Of a DNA stretch of 15,766 nucleotides, positions 5,517-14,087 are shown one piece after another (the first letter of the stretch is position 1; each line of letters starts with the position of its first letter). The translations under genes and the position numbers were made by a program. A model generated the notes under the pieces. That model worked only from the letters and a program-made list of their open reading frames with translations, had not been told where the DNA came from and ran no database searches. Source of the DNA: Thermofilum sp. (lineage in GTDB: Archaea; Thermoproteota; Thermoprotei; Thermofilales; Thermofilaceae); contig JAJHRM010000029.1 of the NCBI GenBank assembly GCA_020832965.1, positions 1-15,766 of the forward strand, in the 5' to 3' direction.

Positions 5517-7965
5517 AAACTTCTCCTCCATTACGCGAACTTTTGAACTTTTTAATCTCCTCTTTTATTCTGTCAATGTTTCCTTGGTACTCCCTCTTCA
5601 ATGCTTCATAGACTCTATCGGAAACCAAGCCATTCCTTCGCATCTCCTCCAACCTGGACAGGTAGCTCTCATACTTTTTAAGCTCTGCTAGAAGCTCCTT
5701 TGCTCTCACCGAGTAGGCAACTCTCTCTGCTCCCCTTTTCTTGGCTATAGCAGCCCTAGCGGTCACCAGGGCAACAGATACTGCTACGCCTGTCAAAGCC
5801 ATGATTAGAAAGAGTAAAGTGTAGTCTGTTCGCCAAACTGCTCTTACTTTTCTCGGACCATCAACCAAAATGCTGACCTCCCCATAGGATAAAACTGTGT
5901 CACTTGAAGTTAAGCCCTCGAAGTGGTCAAAAACCTTCCTAATTGGGAAGCCCAGCGCAGTCTCCCTAAGTCTTAGTTTTACGTAGGAACCTTCATCGTA
6001 CCAACCGGTCACACCTTCAAAGGAGCTAAAGTCCGAGTATGCCTCAACGTAGTACTGCTTTTTCCAGTTCGCGTAAATGGTCATCGGCTTATCCACGGTA
6101 AACATGATCACTGGATCTTTCCCGGTTATGTCTCCACCCCAGCCATTGAAAACAAACCTTTCCTCGCCACTCGCTTGAACAATGGTGCTCAGCACTCTGA
6201 CGGTTGCCGAGGTCCCTTCATCGTACCATCCTCCTCCCTCAATCACGGAGAACGGTGTTTGAACGTGCACGTAGAACCTGGCCTTATAATTCTCCAGCTT
6301 CACGCCCGGTAATAGCTCCAGCAACTTTACCGCTGCCCACGTGTGCTCAACATCAGGAGCTAGCGAGTAGTTAGCTAGGAGCCATTGAAAACCTCCAGTA
6401 TCAGGGTCGTAGTACTTCCTGAGGAGTTCTACCACTTCCGCCTCGTTGCACTCAGCCTTCTCCTTTAATATCCTCATTGAGGCGAGAACATAGTAAGTCT
6501 GCTTGTAATTAGGGTAGTAAAGCCGTTTTAGCCAGTCGTATAATTCATTTCCTAGTCGAGGGTCAAGCTCATTCTTCTTGTTTAATAGATCTAGTGTTGA
6601 GAGTGCGTAGTACAAATCTTCAGGTGTTAACGATTCATAGTTCACGAGAGACTGTTTAACATAGCTAAGCACTGCTTGCACATCAACAGCATTCAAGGCG
6701 TTTAGCGCCTTCAGCGCTTTTACGGTAAAGTACGTGCTCCAAAGTGTAGATGCTCCACCCTTATACCACCCGATCCCGCCGTCGGGGTTTTGGCTTTCCC
6801 TTGCAAGGTTAACGAAGTAGTCCCTTACAGTGGGGGATGGCGCTGTACTTAGCAGCGAGTAGGAAACGATGTTCATCGCTTGCACGCCCGCGCTCGGCTG
6901 CCATGCACCGCTTATCGTGTACCCCCAGTGCCACTCCAGGTTTTCGCGAAGCCTATCAACGTTTATGGTGCTTTTTAGGTCTGCACCAATTTCAGAGAGG
7001 ATCTCCAGCGCAAGCAAAGTTTCGATTGGACCCCTACGACTGCTTCCTGGAGAGTACATGAAGTAGCCATCTTCCCCCTGCAAGCTTGCAACAAAGGACA
7101 CTAGCTTCTTCAGGTCAAACCTCGAAGCTCTGGGCTGTGCTTGCGAAGCCCTGATCTCAACGGGGAAGAGGTGGTAGAGGGCCATCGCGACAGCTACTTT
7201 TGCATGCTCCTCTATCCACCCATCCGCCCAGCCGCCCCAGAGAAGAGCCCCCCTGCCTACTACGAACCCTGCGCAAGCATAAGTTGATACGTTGCCTCTC
7301 CTCAGCACGTAGAAGTACCAGCTTGCTGAAGCATTCGTCGTGAGGGGTCTGGGCGCATTAGCCGTGTCAGGCATGCTGTAACCCAGAACGTTGAAAACCA
7401 GTTTGCCTAGCTCTGTCAGCCTTGGAACTCCGCCCGACGGGTCGGGCCAAGCCGTAGCCGCAATGCCCAGCCACTTTCCCAAGGTGTCCAGCCCAGCAGT
7501 ATCCACTTTGAGGAACTCCCATTTCCAGGCACCATCAGGCCTCCTCGTATAGTTGTAAGTAACGTAGAAGAAGCCGTAGCCAACCGGGTTTACGAGAACC
7601 CAGCCCCTGTACTTAATGTTCACCGCCAAATCCCTGAAGAAGCTCTGCCAGTCACTCCCATACCTTGGCGGAACAGGCACAAGCTCGCCATGCGCATTTA
7701 TGATCACAGCGTTAGGCGGAGCCTCGGCTACGAATTTATCCCACCTCTCAATGGAGTCAATAACCTCGATGCTTAAGGAGAGCCCGAGAGCCTTTCCAGC
7801 TCTTTGCAGATAGTCCCGAGTCTTTGCAGTAAGCAGCTGTGGGTCAGTCCACCAACCCTGAGACTCCTTCACGCTCAAGATGTATATTGTCGGCTGAGCT
7901 AAAGCGGCAGCAGAACAGATTGCAAGCACGAGAAGCAGGAAAAGAGAGACCAGCGCTAGACGCAT
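5503..7965 (-). CDS. secreted-type membrane protein: GATase-like fold, prenyltransferase-like toroid, two InlB-like repeats, coiled-coil module
   Basis: An 820-residue protein. A signal peptide (1-23, ending ALA before Gln) precedes a region (25-270) that alternates strands and helices, with VIINAHGEL at 87-95 and a Gly-rich VVGRGALLWGGWADG at 235-249; this recalls ThuA or glutamine-amidotransferase-like folds without a visible catalytic Cys. Residues 283-555 carry helical repeats of prenyltransferase/terpene-cyclase (alpha/alpha toroid) type, with DGGIGWYKGG at 395-404 and DTGGFQWL at 522-529; no Asp-rich cyclase motif is seen. Two InlB-like beta repeats follow (563-637, 638-713), each with a WYDEGS/T motif. 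A membrane helix (715-737) and the charged hairpin (752-808) end the protein. Sequons Asn138, 211, 225 and 532 all lie outside. It is probably a surface binding or structural protein rather than an enzyme. A TATA-like box supports the ATG at 7965. Confidence 0.8.
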   Translation of the reverse strand: MRLALVSLFLLLVLAICSAAALAQPTIYILSVKESQGWWTDPQLLTAKTRDYLQRAGKALGLSLSIEVIDSIERWDKFVAEAPPNAVIINAHGELVPVPPRYGSDWQSFFRDLAVNIKYRGWVLVNPVGYGFFYVTYNYTRRPDGAWKWEFLKVDTAGLDTLGKWLGIAATAWPDPSGGVPRLTELGKLVFNVLGYSMPDTANAPRPLTTNASASWYFYVLRRGNVSTYACAGFVVGRGALLWGGWADGWIEEHAKVAVAMALYHLFPVEIRASQAQPRASRFDLKKLVSFVASLQGEDGYFMYSPGSSRRGPIETLLALEILSEIGADLKSTINVDRLRENLEWHWGYTISGAWQPSAGVQAMNIVSYSLLSTAPSPTVRDYFVNLARESQNPDGGIGWYKGGASTLWSTYFTVKALKALNALNAVDVQAVLSYVKQSLVNYESLTPEDLYYALSTLDLLNKKNELDPRLGNELYDWLKRLYYPNYKQTYYVLASMRILKEKAECNEAEVVELLRKYYDPDTGGFQWLLANYSLAPDVEHTWAAVKLLELLPGVKLENYKARFYVHVQTPFSVIEGGGWYDEGTSATVRVLSTIVQASGEERFVFNGWGGDITGKDPVIMFTVDKPMTIYANWKKQYYVEAYSDFSSFEGVTGWYDEGSYVKLRLRETALGFPIRKVFDHFEGLTSSDTVLSYGEVSILVDGPRKVRAVWRTDYTLLFLIMALTGVAVSVALVTARAAIAKKRGAERVAYSVRAKELLAELKKYESYLSRLEEMRRNGLVSDRVYEALKREYQGNIDRIKEEIKKFKSSRNGGEVYAVL
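5518..5531 (-). promoter_or_regulatory. internal ribosome binding site within the end of the toroid gene
   Basis: On the minus strand ggaggag (5529-5523) lies seven bases before the ATG at 5516. It decides between two in-frame starts of the downstream gene and supports translational coupling across the gene overlap. Confidence 0.5.
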
Positions 7966-7987
7966 AACCTAAAAAGACACAGGTAGT

Positions 7988-7997
7988 TTTTAAATTT
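7988..7997 (-). promoter_or_regulatory. TATA-like box for the 7965 gene
   Basis: The minus strand reads aaaatttaaa inside an A/T run, 23-32 bases before the ATG. It implies a leaderless transcript carrying the 7965 gene and the overlapping 5516 gene. Confidence 0.45.
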
Positions 7998-8040
7998 TTC
8001 AACAAGTAACTGAGGGAAGCTGGATGGTTCGTACTGCATG

Positions 8041-8078
8041 GGATCCACCCAGCACCTAGCAAAAAATGGATCTAAAAA
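8041..8078 (-). terminator. possible terminator after the dockerin gene
   Basis: On the minus strand a T5 tract (8074-8078) and a T6 tract (8061-8066) lie about 90-110 bases past the stop at 8170. A weak 6-bp pairing (gatcca with tggatc) flanks the T6 tract. T-rich stretches end transcripts in archaea. Together with the separate TATA box just downstream, this suggests the dockerin gene and the toroid gene form separate units. Confidence 0.35.
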
Positions 8079-8169
8079 CCCTCCTATAACACTAAATCTT
8101 AACGTTAATCCTCGAGGAGGTCTGTGGTAGCACCTCGCAATTCTTCCTTCACAGATTTCGTCAGTAACG

Positions 8170-11100
8170 CTACCGTGATTCTCCGTAATGCGCCGCAACC
8201 AAGGCTAAATCCCTGTAGTCGATGACCCCGTCGCCATTCACGTCTGCAGCGCCCAAATAGCTGGAGTCGCCCTGCCTTGAACCGTACCTTGCTACAATCA
8301 CAGCCAGATCCTTGTAGTCTATAATTCCGTCGCCGTTCACATCACCTCTAACACCCGGTGCACAGATGATCTCTATGATGTGCGCAGAGAAACGGGGGAT
8401 AGAGATGAGAACCTGAGCGCCTTTACTCCCCCACAAAACGAGAAACTCTGGCTTTTCATCATCATTCGGGTTGAGTACGTCGGCGAGGTTGTCAGCCATT
8501 CCAATCTTTTCCCCATCAAACGTTACACTGACGTCCTCAACTCTCGCTATAGGAAGGCTTCCTTTATCTAAGTCCACAATGATGGTCTTCCCCCTAGGGA
8601 CGCTTGAGTCAACGTTTAAGACGATCTTCCTCCCCTGAATTTCGCCCTTGATCTCCACTCCAGCAACGGTATTGAAGGATGTGAATTTCCCGTTCCTTAC
8701 GGCAACCACCCCGCCTACATCTCCTCTTTTCACGGTTTCTGCGTATCTGCGAGCCACTCTAGCGAAGCTCCTAGCCCCGCGCTCGAAAGCTGCATCCCTA
8801 ATATGCTGCTCAGACTCGCAAGCACCCATTTGGTCGAAGAACTCCCTTACCTCGGGGACTTTTTGGATGTTAGAGGCGACAGCAGATAAACCAGTAGGAT
8901 CCGCTCCCTCGATAATCCCCTTAATTACGCCCTCGAGGTAACCTCTCATCCCCTCCTTATTCAGTTGGGAAAGCATGCTTATTCCCGCAAAGCCTTTACA
9001 TTCTCTCTTAGTGAGTTCATAGAGTTCAAGCATGCTTGAATATTCAACGTGCGCCTTAGGTCTACTGGGGTTAGCCATTAACTCGTTGTAAACGGGCTCC
9101 GCCAGCTCCGAAGCCCTTAAGAGGGAATTCTCAGCATCTGTCAAATAGAGAAAAGCTATTGAAGTAATGTAGTAGTCTACATCAGCCGTCTCTTTAGCTC
9201 TCTCCTTGACTCCTTTTGCGAATTCTGCTATAACACCAAACCTCTCAACGCCCGCAGAGGAAGGCAGCGCTGCGCCCAAAGCCACCTTAGGTATACACCC
9301 GGCTAGCATCTCGCCAAATTTCTTCAAGAGAGTAGCTATTGTACCGAGAAGCCTCGCATCCCTGAAGAAACGCGCCCTCTCGCGCAGATAACCGGGGTCT
9401 GCAGCAAGAGTGTTAAAAGCTATTTGAGCCGCTGTAGCAATTTTGACGTATACGTCCTCGTCCTCAACAACCTGGTTGCCCGAGTCCAAGACGTACCAGT
9501 TAAACTTAGAGAACCTCCACGTGTAGTGGGCGTTCCTATCCTTGTTCGGATCCGGGGGATTATCCGGGGCTGAGATGTTTACCGCATAAAATGCCCGGTA
9601 AGTCTCGCCATTATAACTAACAACAACTTCAAAAGGTGTTATCCACAGAGTGGGCGGACCTGCAACCCCCTCAGCTATCAATACATTGAAGCTATACTCT
9701 CCCCTCTCAGGAACCCGGGACTCTTGACCGTTCCTGCCAACAATTACTAAGTGATAGGTATGCGTACCAGCACTGTACTTGCTTGAGATCCTCAAGTTTC
9801 CCTCTCCCTGCCACCTCCTAGCCAAAGATCCATCCACGTATAAGTCAATCTCTCCGACCTCGCTACCTTCCTGGCAACTGACCGATAACGTGAACTCCAC
9901 GTAATCATCAATCGTGGGCGTATCAGGTTTCACCGTTATCAATGTGGCACACTTGAGCTCTCCCGCCTTCGTAACTTGGAAGCTAGTCTCATCCTTAGAC
10001 AACATATCCCCGCTCAGGCAACTCTGACCGGCAGGGCAAGCCACAGCTTTTAGCCTCCACTCCCCCTCAGGGCCCCCAATAATCCTCTTGAACTCGTACG
10101 TCCCTGCCCTTACGCCGAAATTCTCAAAAAGAGTCACTATATTCCCGTCAGGGCTCTCCATCCACACTTTCAGGTAGCCTGCATCACCATCTATGCTGCA
10201 GTAGAACGAGGCATTTTCGCCAATACTAAAGATGCCGCCTCCGAGACCCCCCGTCCCTTTTCCTCCCTCATTGGTCCAAACATCTACGTTCAGCGCGGGC
10301 GCGCTAGTTTGTGCTACCGAATATACTACCCATTTTTTCTCGCCACCCTTAACCGCGTATCCAGCTACGAATAGTTTATTATTAACTATAATCATTTTCC
10401 CGATTGGCTCGAAAAAGTAGTCTTCATAATCTTCTGGACTTAAGGACAGGGTAGATTCATTATCTAGATTCTTCGTAGTTCTTACCAGAGCGTTTTTAAA
10501 GAAACCAGCTCGTGAAGTTATAGCAAGATAAAAGTGCCCCTCACTGTACACCATCTTATAAGGTATATGTGAGAATGGCATGGTATTAATTTGCTGTAGA
10601 TCGGGTGATACTTTCAGCAACCACTGAGGCGGCGCAGGTATGTAAGCAAATCCCACCTCGTCGAAAACCACACATAAAAGTGGATATTGAACGTCTTTTG
10701 TTGCTGAAAGTGATAAATTCTTATCTAAAACCTCTATTCTTCCGTGACCCTCGCTTAATGAGAGAGCATTTACCGAGCCGACAGCCCAGATTTTACCGTC
10801 AACGAGATTTATGCTTACGGAGTGTAATTCATCCCAGCCATCGCTCGGGTTAGATACGTAGCTCTTTAGTATAGAAAGGTCGCTTGGATTCACCTTTATT
10901 AAATGCCACCGCGAATCCTTTCCTTCGTTGGAAGAATAATAGCCACCAATATACAGATTCTCTCTATCTGTGACTATGATCCAGGCCTCATCATTCATAT
11001 CGGATGGATTGTAATGCCTTTCGCCTACTAATTTCAAATCGGAAGTAAACTTCAAGATTAACCATTCTTCATCACCTGGAGCATTATCAACTCCTATAGC

Positions 11101-11553
11101 ATACAGGTAGCCGTCCAGCACAGCGCAGTCATAAAGTGCTGTGATGTTCCCATAGGTGTGTTCCCAGCTGTTTAAAAGCTCCCCAGTGTTCATATCTCTA
11201 GCTTCAATAACTGCCCTTGCCCAGCCAGAATAACCTACTACGTAAACAGCTGATCCTATGTTGCACGTCGCGTAAGGCACTCCGTCTCGCCCATACTTCA
11301 TCCATAACAGCTTTAGTTCCTCTTGAGCCTGCGCTAGCGGGTGAGCCGGTAGCTCCGCAGAGAAAGCTGCTTTCGCGCGCGCCATTGGTGCCGCTAAGTT
11401 TACATGTATGCTAATGTACTCTCCAATGTAATACACAGTTTTATCCGTCCACACTTTCTTTTCTTCAGCCTTAACTACAGGAATAGGAAGAAAGCTTAAT
11501 GTGGCTGAAGTAAGTAGTAAGAGAATCAATCCTAGGCTAAATGGCCTCTTCAA
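8170..11553 (-). CDS. large secreted protein with beta-propeller-like region and C-terminal type I dockerin
   Basis: A 1127-residue protein starting with TTG at 11553. A stop lies three codons upstream in frame, and the next residues form a clear signal peptide (MKRPFSLGLILLLLTSATLS, to about 29). Residues 80-415 have repeated strand patterns with WLILKF, WHLIKV and WVVYSV, like blades of a propeller. Residues 418-530 and 535-625 look like Ig-type beta domains. Residues 700-945 are mainly helical. Residues 945-1065 are beta-rich. The end (1070-1126) is a type I dockerin: two calcium loops, DVNGDGIIDYKD (1071-1082) and DVNGDGVIDYRD (1104-1115), each with Asp/Asn at 1, 3, 5, 9 and 12, followed by helices ending ARYG and AHYG. 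Dockerins bind cohesins, so it would be held by a cohesin-bearing partner; none is seen here. Unlike its neighbours it lacks a membrane anchor and coiled-coil tail. GGTGAG nine bases ahead of TTG is a good ribosome site. Confidence 0.8.
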   Translation of the reverse strand: MKRPFSLGLILLLLTSATLSFLPIPVVKAEEKKVWTDKTVYYIGEYISIHVNLAAPMARAKAAFSAELPAHPLAQAQEELKLLWMKYGRDGVPYATCNIGSAVYVVGYSGWARAVIEARDMNTGELLNSWEHTYGNITALYDCAVLDGYLYAIGVDNAPGDEEWLILKFTSDLKLVGERHYNPSDMNDEAWIIVTDRENLYIGGYYSSNEGKDSRWHLIKVNPSDLSILKSYVSNPSDGWDELHSVSINLVDGKIWAVGSVNALSLSEGHGRIEVLDKNLSLSATKDVQYPLLCVVFDEVGFAYIPAPPQWLLKVSPDLQQINTMPFSHIPYKMVYSEGHFYLAITSRAGFFKNALVRTTKNLDNESTLSLSPEDYEDYFFEPIGKMIIVNNKLFVAGYAVKGGEKKWVVYSVAQTSAPALNVDVWTNEGGKGTGGLGGGIFSIGENASFYCSIDGDAGYLKVWMESPDGNIVTLFENFGVRAGTYEFKRIIGGPEGEWRLKAVACPAGQSCLSGDMLSKDETSFQVTKAGELKCATLITVKPDTPTIDDYVEFTLSVSCQEGSEVGEIDLYVDGSLARRWQGEGNLRISSKYSAGTHTYHLVIVGRNGQESRVPERGEYSFNVLIAEGVAGPPTLWITPFEVVVSYNGETYRAFYAVNISAPDNPPDPNKDRNAHYTWRFSKFNWYVLDSGNQVVEDEDVYVKIATAAQIAFNTLAADPGYLRERARFFRDARLLGTIATLLKKFGEMLAGCIPKVALGAALPSSAGVERFGVIAEFAKGVKERAKETADVDYYITSIAFLYLTDAENSLLRASELAEPVYNELMANPSRPKAHVEYSSMLELYELTKRECKGFAGISMLSQLNKEGMRGYLEGVIKGIIEGADPTGLSAVASNIQKVPEVREFFDQMGACESEQHIRDAAFERGARSFARVARRYAETVKRGDVGGVVAVRNGKFTSFNTVAGVEIKGEIQGRKIVLNVDSSVPRGKTIIVDLDKGSLPIARVEDVSVTFDGEKIGMADNLADVLNPNDDEKPEFLVLWGSKGAQVLISIPRFSAHIIEIICAPGVRGDVNGDGIIDYKDLAVIVARYGSRQGDSSYLGAADVNGDGVIDYRDLALVAAHYGESR

Positions 11554-11585
11554 TTTTATTCACTCACCACCCTTACTTAAAGAAA

Positions 11586-11595
11586 TTATATTTAA
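11586..11595 (-). promoter_or_regulatory. TATA box for the dockerin gene
   Basis: The minus strand reads ttaaatataa about 33-42 bases before the TTG at 11553, leaving a leader of roughly 10-15 bases that includes the ggtgag ribosome site at 11563-11568. Confidence 0.5.
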
Positions 11596-11756
11596 GGTTT
11601 TTGCCGACATGTTTGAGCGTAAATGAACATGCTGCAATTTTCCAGTTTACCTGAGATAAGTGAAGTACACACGACAATCTTCTTCTAATGGATTTATCTC
11701 CAACTGGATATGAACCTGCACATGCCCATAAGTATTTGTTGCCTACCCGCACCATA

Positions 11757-13922
11757 TCATGCCTGTTTTTGCTCTTCCAGCTTCTTCCTGGCTTCCTGTA
11801 GCTCCCTTATTTCTTCTTCGAGCTTGGCGAGCTTCTCAGTGTACTCCTTCTTCAGCTCCTCGTATGCCGTCTCCGTAACCTTTCCCTCAGCCTTAGCTGC
11901 CTCCAGCCTCTCGAGGTAATCCCTGTACCTCTTAGCCTCCTCACCCAGCCTCGCAAGCTCGCCATCCAAGTACTCCAAGCTCACGACCCGCGTTCCAGCC
12001 TGCGGAGCAGCGGCCTCCGGTTGCACGGTGGGGGGCTTGGCGTGCTCCTCCCTCCTCAGAGTTGCCAAGACTCTGCCTATCGGAGCTGGGAGACCACCCT
12101 TAGACAGAAACACCACAGAGACTACAGCCACGACTGCGATTACTGCTAGAAGCGCGTAGAGGGGCGTATAATCCTTCCCCCACTTCACGTAGACTGTTGT
12201 TGGCGCGTTGACTTTCACGCGTGCCCACCCCTGCGTTGCATCAAGAGCCTCTATGCTTCCGCCCTCAGCGGTGAAGCCCGTCAGCACGGTCTGGACCGGG
12301 AAGCCGAACCTGGTACTCTCAACCCTCACAGTCGCGGTTGAGCCTTCATCCACCCACTCACCCTCCTCAACAAACGCCCTGCCTTCGCCAGGCTCCACCC
12401 TCACCCTGTACTGGGTCTTATACAGCTTGTACACTGTTGACGGTGAGCTGACAACCTGCTTGCCAGTGCTCCAGCCCTGGAAAACGTACCTAGCGTCAGC
12501 TCCACCATACACAACGCTTTCTACTCGGAAGCTAGCTGTGTCGAGCAGGGAGCCCTCCCTGTACCAGTACTCCTCCGCTCTACAGGCTGGCTCAGGCTTG
12601 CACGCAACAGTGACCCTGTAGTACCTGTCCCACCTAGACTCGAGCGAAACTGGTCCAGTAATGGTGAGGGAGATCTCATTATTCTTCGAATACAAGCTGC
12701 CACCACTATACCACCCGGCAAACACGTACTTCACGTCGCCCTCAACCCTCTCAACAGGCTCGACAACGCGCAACGATTCACCCTCACCGTAGAAGCCCTC
12801 GATTGATGTGGCGTAACGCGTCTTTATGCTGACCCTGTGCTCCCTCCTCACGGAGTACTCGGCTGAAACCGTCACAGGCTCGCTAAGCTGGATCGAAAAC
12901 GGGTTAGAGTAGTAGGAGCTGCCTCCCACGATCCACCTTGAAAAACCGTACGCTAGGCGCGTGTCTCCACTCACCTGCTGGACTAGGCTGGGCTCCGCGT
13001 ACAGCTCATGCTGCCCGGCGTCCAGCCAAAGCTGAGTCGGCACAGAATACCAGCTCCCGTCAACACGAACCCTGCTGAAGCCAGAGCTCTCCTTGAAGGA
13101 GACCTGGACCTGCTTCACGTACTCAAAGGTGACGTCTGTTGAGGAGCTGACAGTTATGCTGGTGCTCCTAGCCCTATACCTTACTCCCGTGCTCACGCTC
13201 ACAGTATCAGGGTTAACGGTGAGCGTGTACGTACCCTCCTTGAAGCGGAACTCGCGCACAGAGTCAGAGGCAACGTCGCCCAGCTTCTTCCCGCCAGCGT
13301 ATACGGAGACGGAGTAGCCAGTGGGGAGGCCTGCAACCCTTACGCGCACAGTTATCAGGGGCGATAAGTAGATGCGGTACCAGAGGGGTGCCGCGTTGTA
13401 ATCGGTGTTCACCCAGCGGGCGCTGTACTCGTCGTAGCTTGTGGCCGCGGGCTCCACCCCGTATATCCTCAGGCTGGAGCGAACTTCGAGCACGTCGAAG
13501 AAGCCGGCACCCTGGGCTTTAAATACGTCGAGGATGCTGAGGCAGTCCAGGTCGGGGTTATAGTAGCCCGAGTTGCTGAGCGAGAAGAGCACAGTCACGT
13601 AGACTATCTGCTGGTTGTCATCGGCGCCGTAGCCAGCGATAGAAGGCCGCTTCAAGTTGAGCATGTAAACCAGCCAGTTGAGAAGCCCCTTGTAGCAGTC
13701 ATCGGGGTTCGGGTCGAAGTACTTCTGGCGCCAGTCACTCCAGCTGATACCGAGGGGGTGAATGTATGCGGTTGCATAAACCCTGTCTCGGCTCTCTATG
13801 AGGATAACGTTCCCCAAGTAGTAGGACACTCCCTCCTGAGCGTGAGCAAGGGGTATCGTCGCCATGAAAATGGAGAGGATGACTGCGGCTAAGAGTAGTC
13901 GCCTAGCCGCGGAACCTCCCAT
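11757..13922 (-). CDS. surface protein with InlB-like beta repeats and cytoplasmic coiled-coil module
   Basis: A 721-residue protein. A signal peptide (1-28, ending AHA before Gln) precedes a globular beta region (30-190) with Cys76 and Cys127, then a carboxypeptidase-regulatory-like or PEGA-like strand block (190-270: VAGLPTGYSVSVYAGGKKLG). Four InlB-like repeats follow at about 272-358, 362-433, 435-500 and 504-583, recognisable by Y-x-F-x-x-W or GFSRW/FAGWYSGG cores and W-Y-x-E-G-S turns. A membrane helix (586-606) and a Pro/Ala linker lead to the charged hairpin (650-718), the longest copy here. The last repeat plus membrane entry (W-V-D-E-G-S, GFP, DYT-x-L) matches the same block in the 7965 gene, so the two are paralogous there. 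Repeats of this kind are stalk or adhesion domains. A TATA box shared with the divergent FHA promoter region suggests joint control. Confidence 0.8.
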   Translation of the reverse strand: MGGSAARRLLLAAVILSIFMATIPLAHAQEGVSYYLGNVILIESRDRVYATAYIHPLGISWSDWRQKYFDPNPDDCYKGLLNWLVYMLNLKRPSIAGYGADDNQQIVYVTVLFSLSNSGYYNPDLDCLSILDVFKAQGAGFFDVLEVRSSLRIYGVEPAATSYDEYSARWVNTDYNAAPLWYRIYLSPLITVRVRVAGLPTGYSVSVYAGGKKLGDVASDSVREFRFKEGTYTLTVNPDTVSVSTGVRYRARSTSITVSSSTDVTFEYVKQVQVSFKESSGFSRVRVDGSWYSVPTQLWLDAGQHELYAEPSLVQQVSGDTRLAYGFSRWIVGGSSYYSNPFSIQLSEPVTVSAEYSVRREHRVSIKTRYATSIEGFYGEGESLRVVEPVERVEGDVKYVFAGWYSGGSLYSKNNEISLTITGPVSLESRWDRYYRVTVACKPEPACRAEEYWYREGSLLDTASFRVESVVYGGADARYVFQGWSTGKQVVSSPSTVYKLYKTQYRVRVEPGEGRAFVEEGEWVDEGSTATVRVESTRFGFPVQTVLTGFTAEGGSIEALDATQGWARVKVNAPTTVYVKWGKDYTPLYALLAVIAVVAVVSVVFLSKGGLPAPIGRVLATLRREEHAKPPTVQPEAAAPQAGTRVVSLEYLDGELARLGEEAKRYRDYLERLEAAKAEGKVTETAYEELKKEYTEKLAKLEEEIRELQEARKKLEEQKQA

Positions 13923-14087
13923 AAGTGATCATGAATACAAAAGGTATAAGCTGATATAAATACGTTGCCTACTGGACTGCTTTGCGAGTATTCACGGGCA
14001 ATAAGTGCGCGCCGCCTATCTTGCATTTTCGTTTGAGTACCTTTTCCTGGGGAAATATATATAAGGCAGATTACCGTCCTGTTATTC
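13923..14087. promoter_or_regulatory. divergent promoter region between the InlB-like surface gene and the FHA gene
   Basis: 165 bases with a TATA box in each direction. On the minus strand tatttatatc (13953-13962), plus a nearer cttatacctt (13941-13950), face the 13922 start. On the plus strand aaatatatataa (14053-14064) faces the 14088 start. Both genes would have short or no leaders. Confidence 0.6.
14053..14064 (+). promoter_or_regulatory. TATA box for the FHA gene
   Basis: aaatatatataa, 24-35 bases ahead of the ATG at 14088: a strong box at leaderless spacing. No ribosome site precedes the ATG. Confidence 0.6.

Noticed and set aside
5503..7965. terpene cyclase or prenyltransferase enzyme
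   Set aside because: The toroid repeats are there but catalytic Asp-rich or zinc-site motifs are not, and the protein is exported and anchored.
12208..12621. 137-residue plus-strand frame antisense to the InlB-like gene
   Set aside because: A shadow of the well-supported minus-strand gene, with Thr/Ser/Pro-rich antisense composition.
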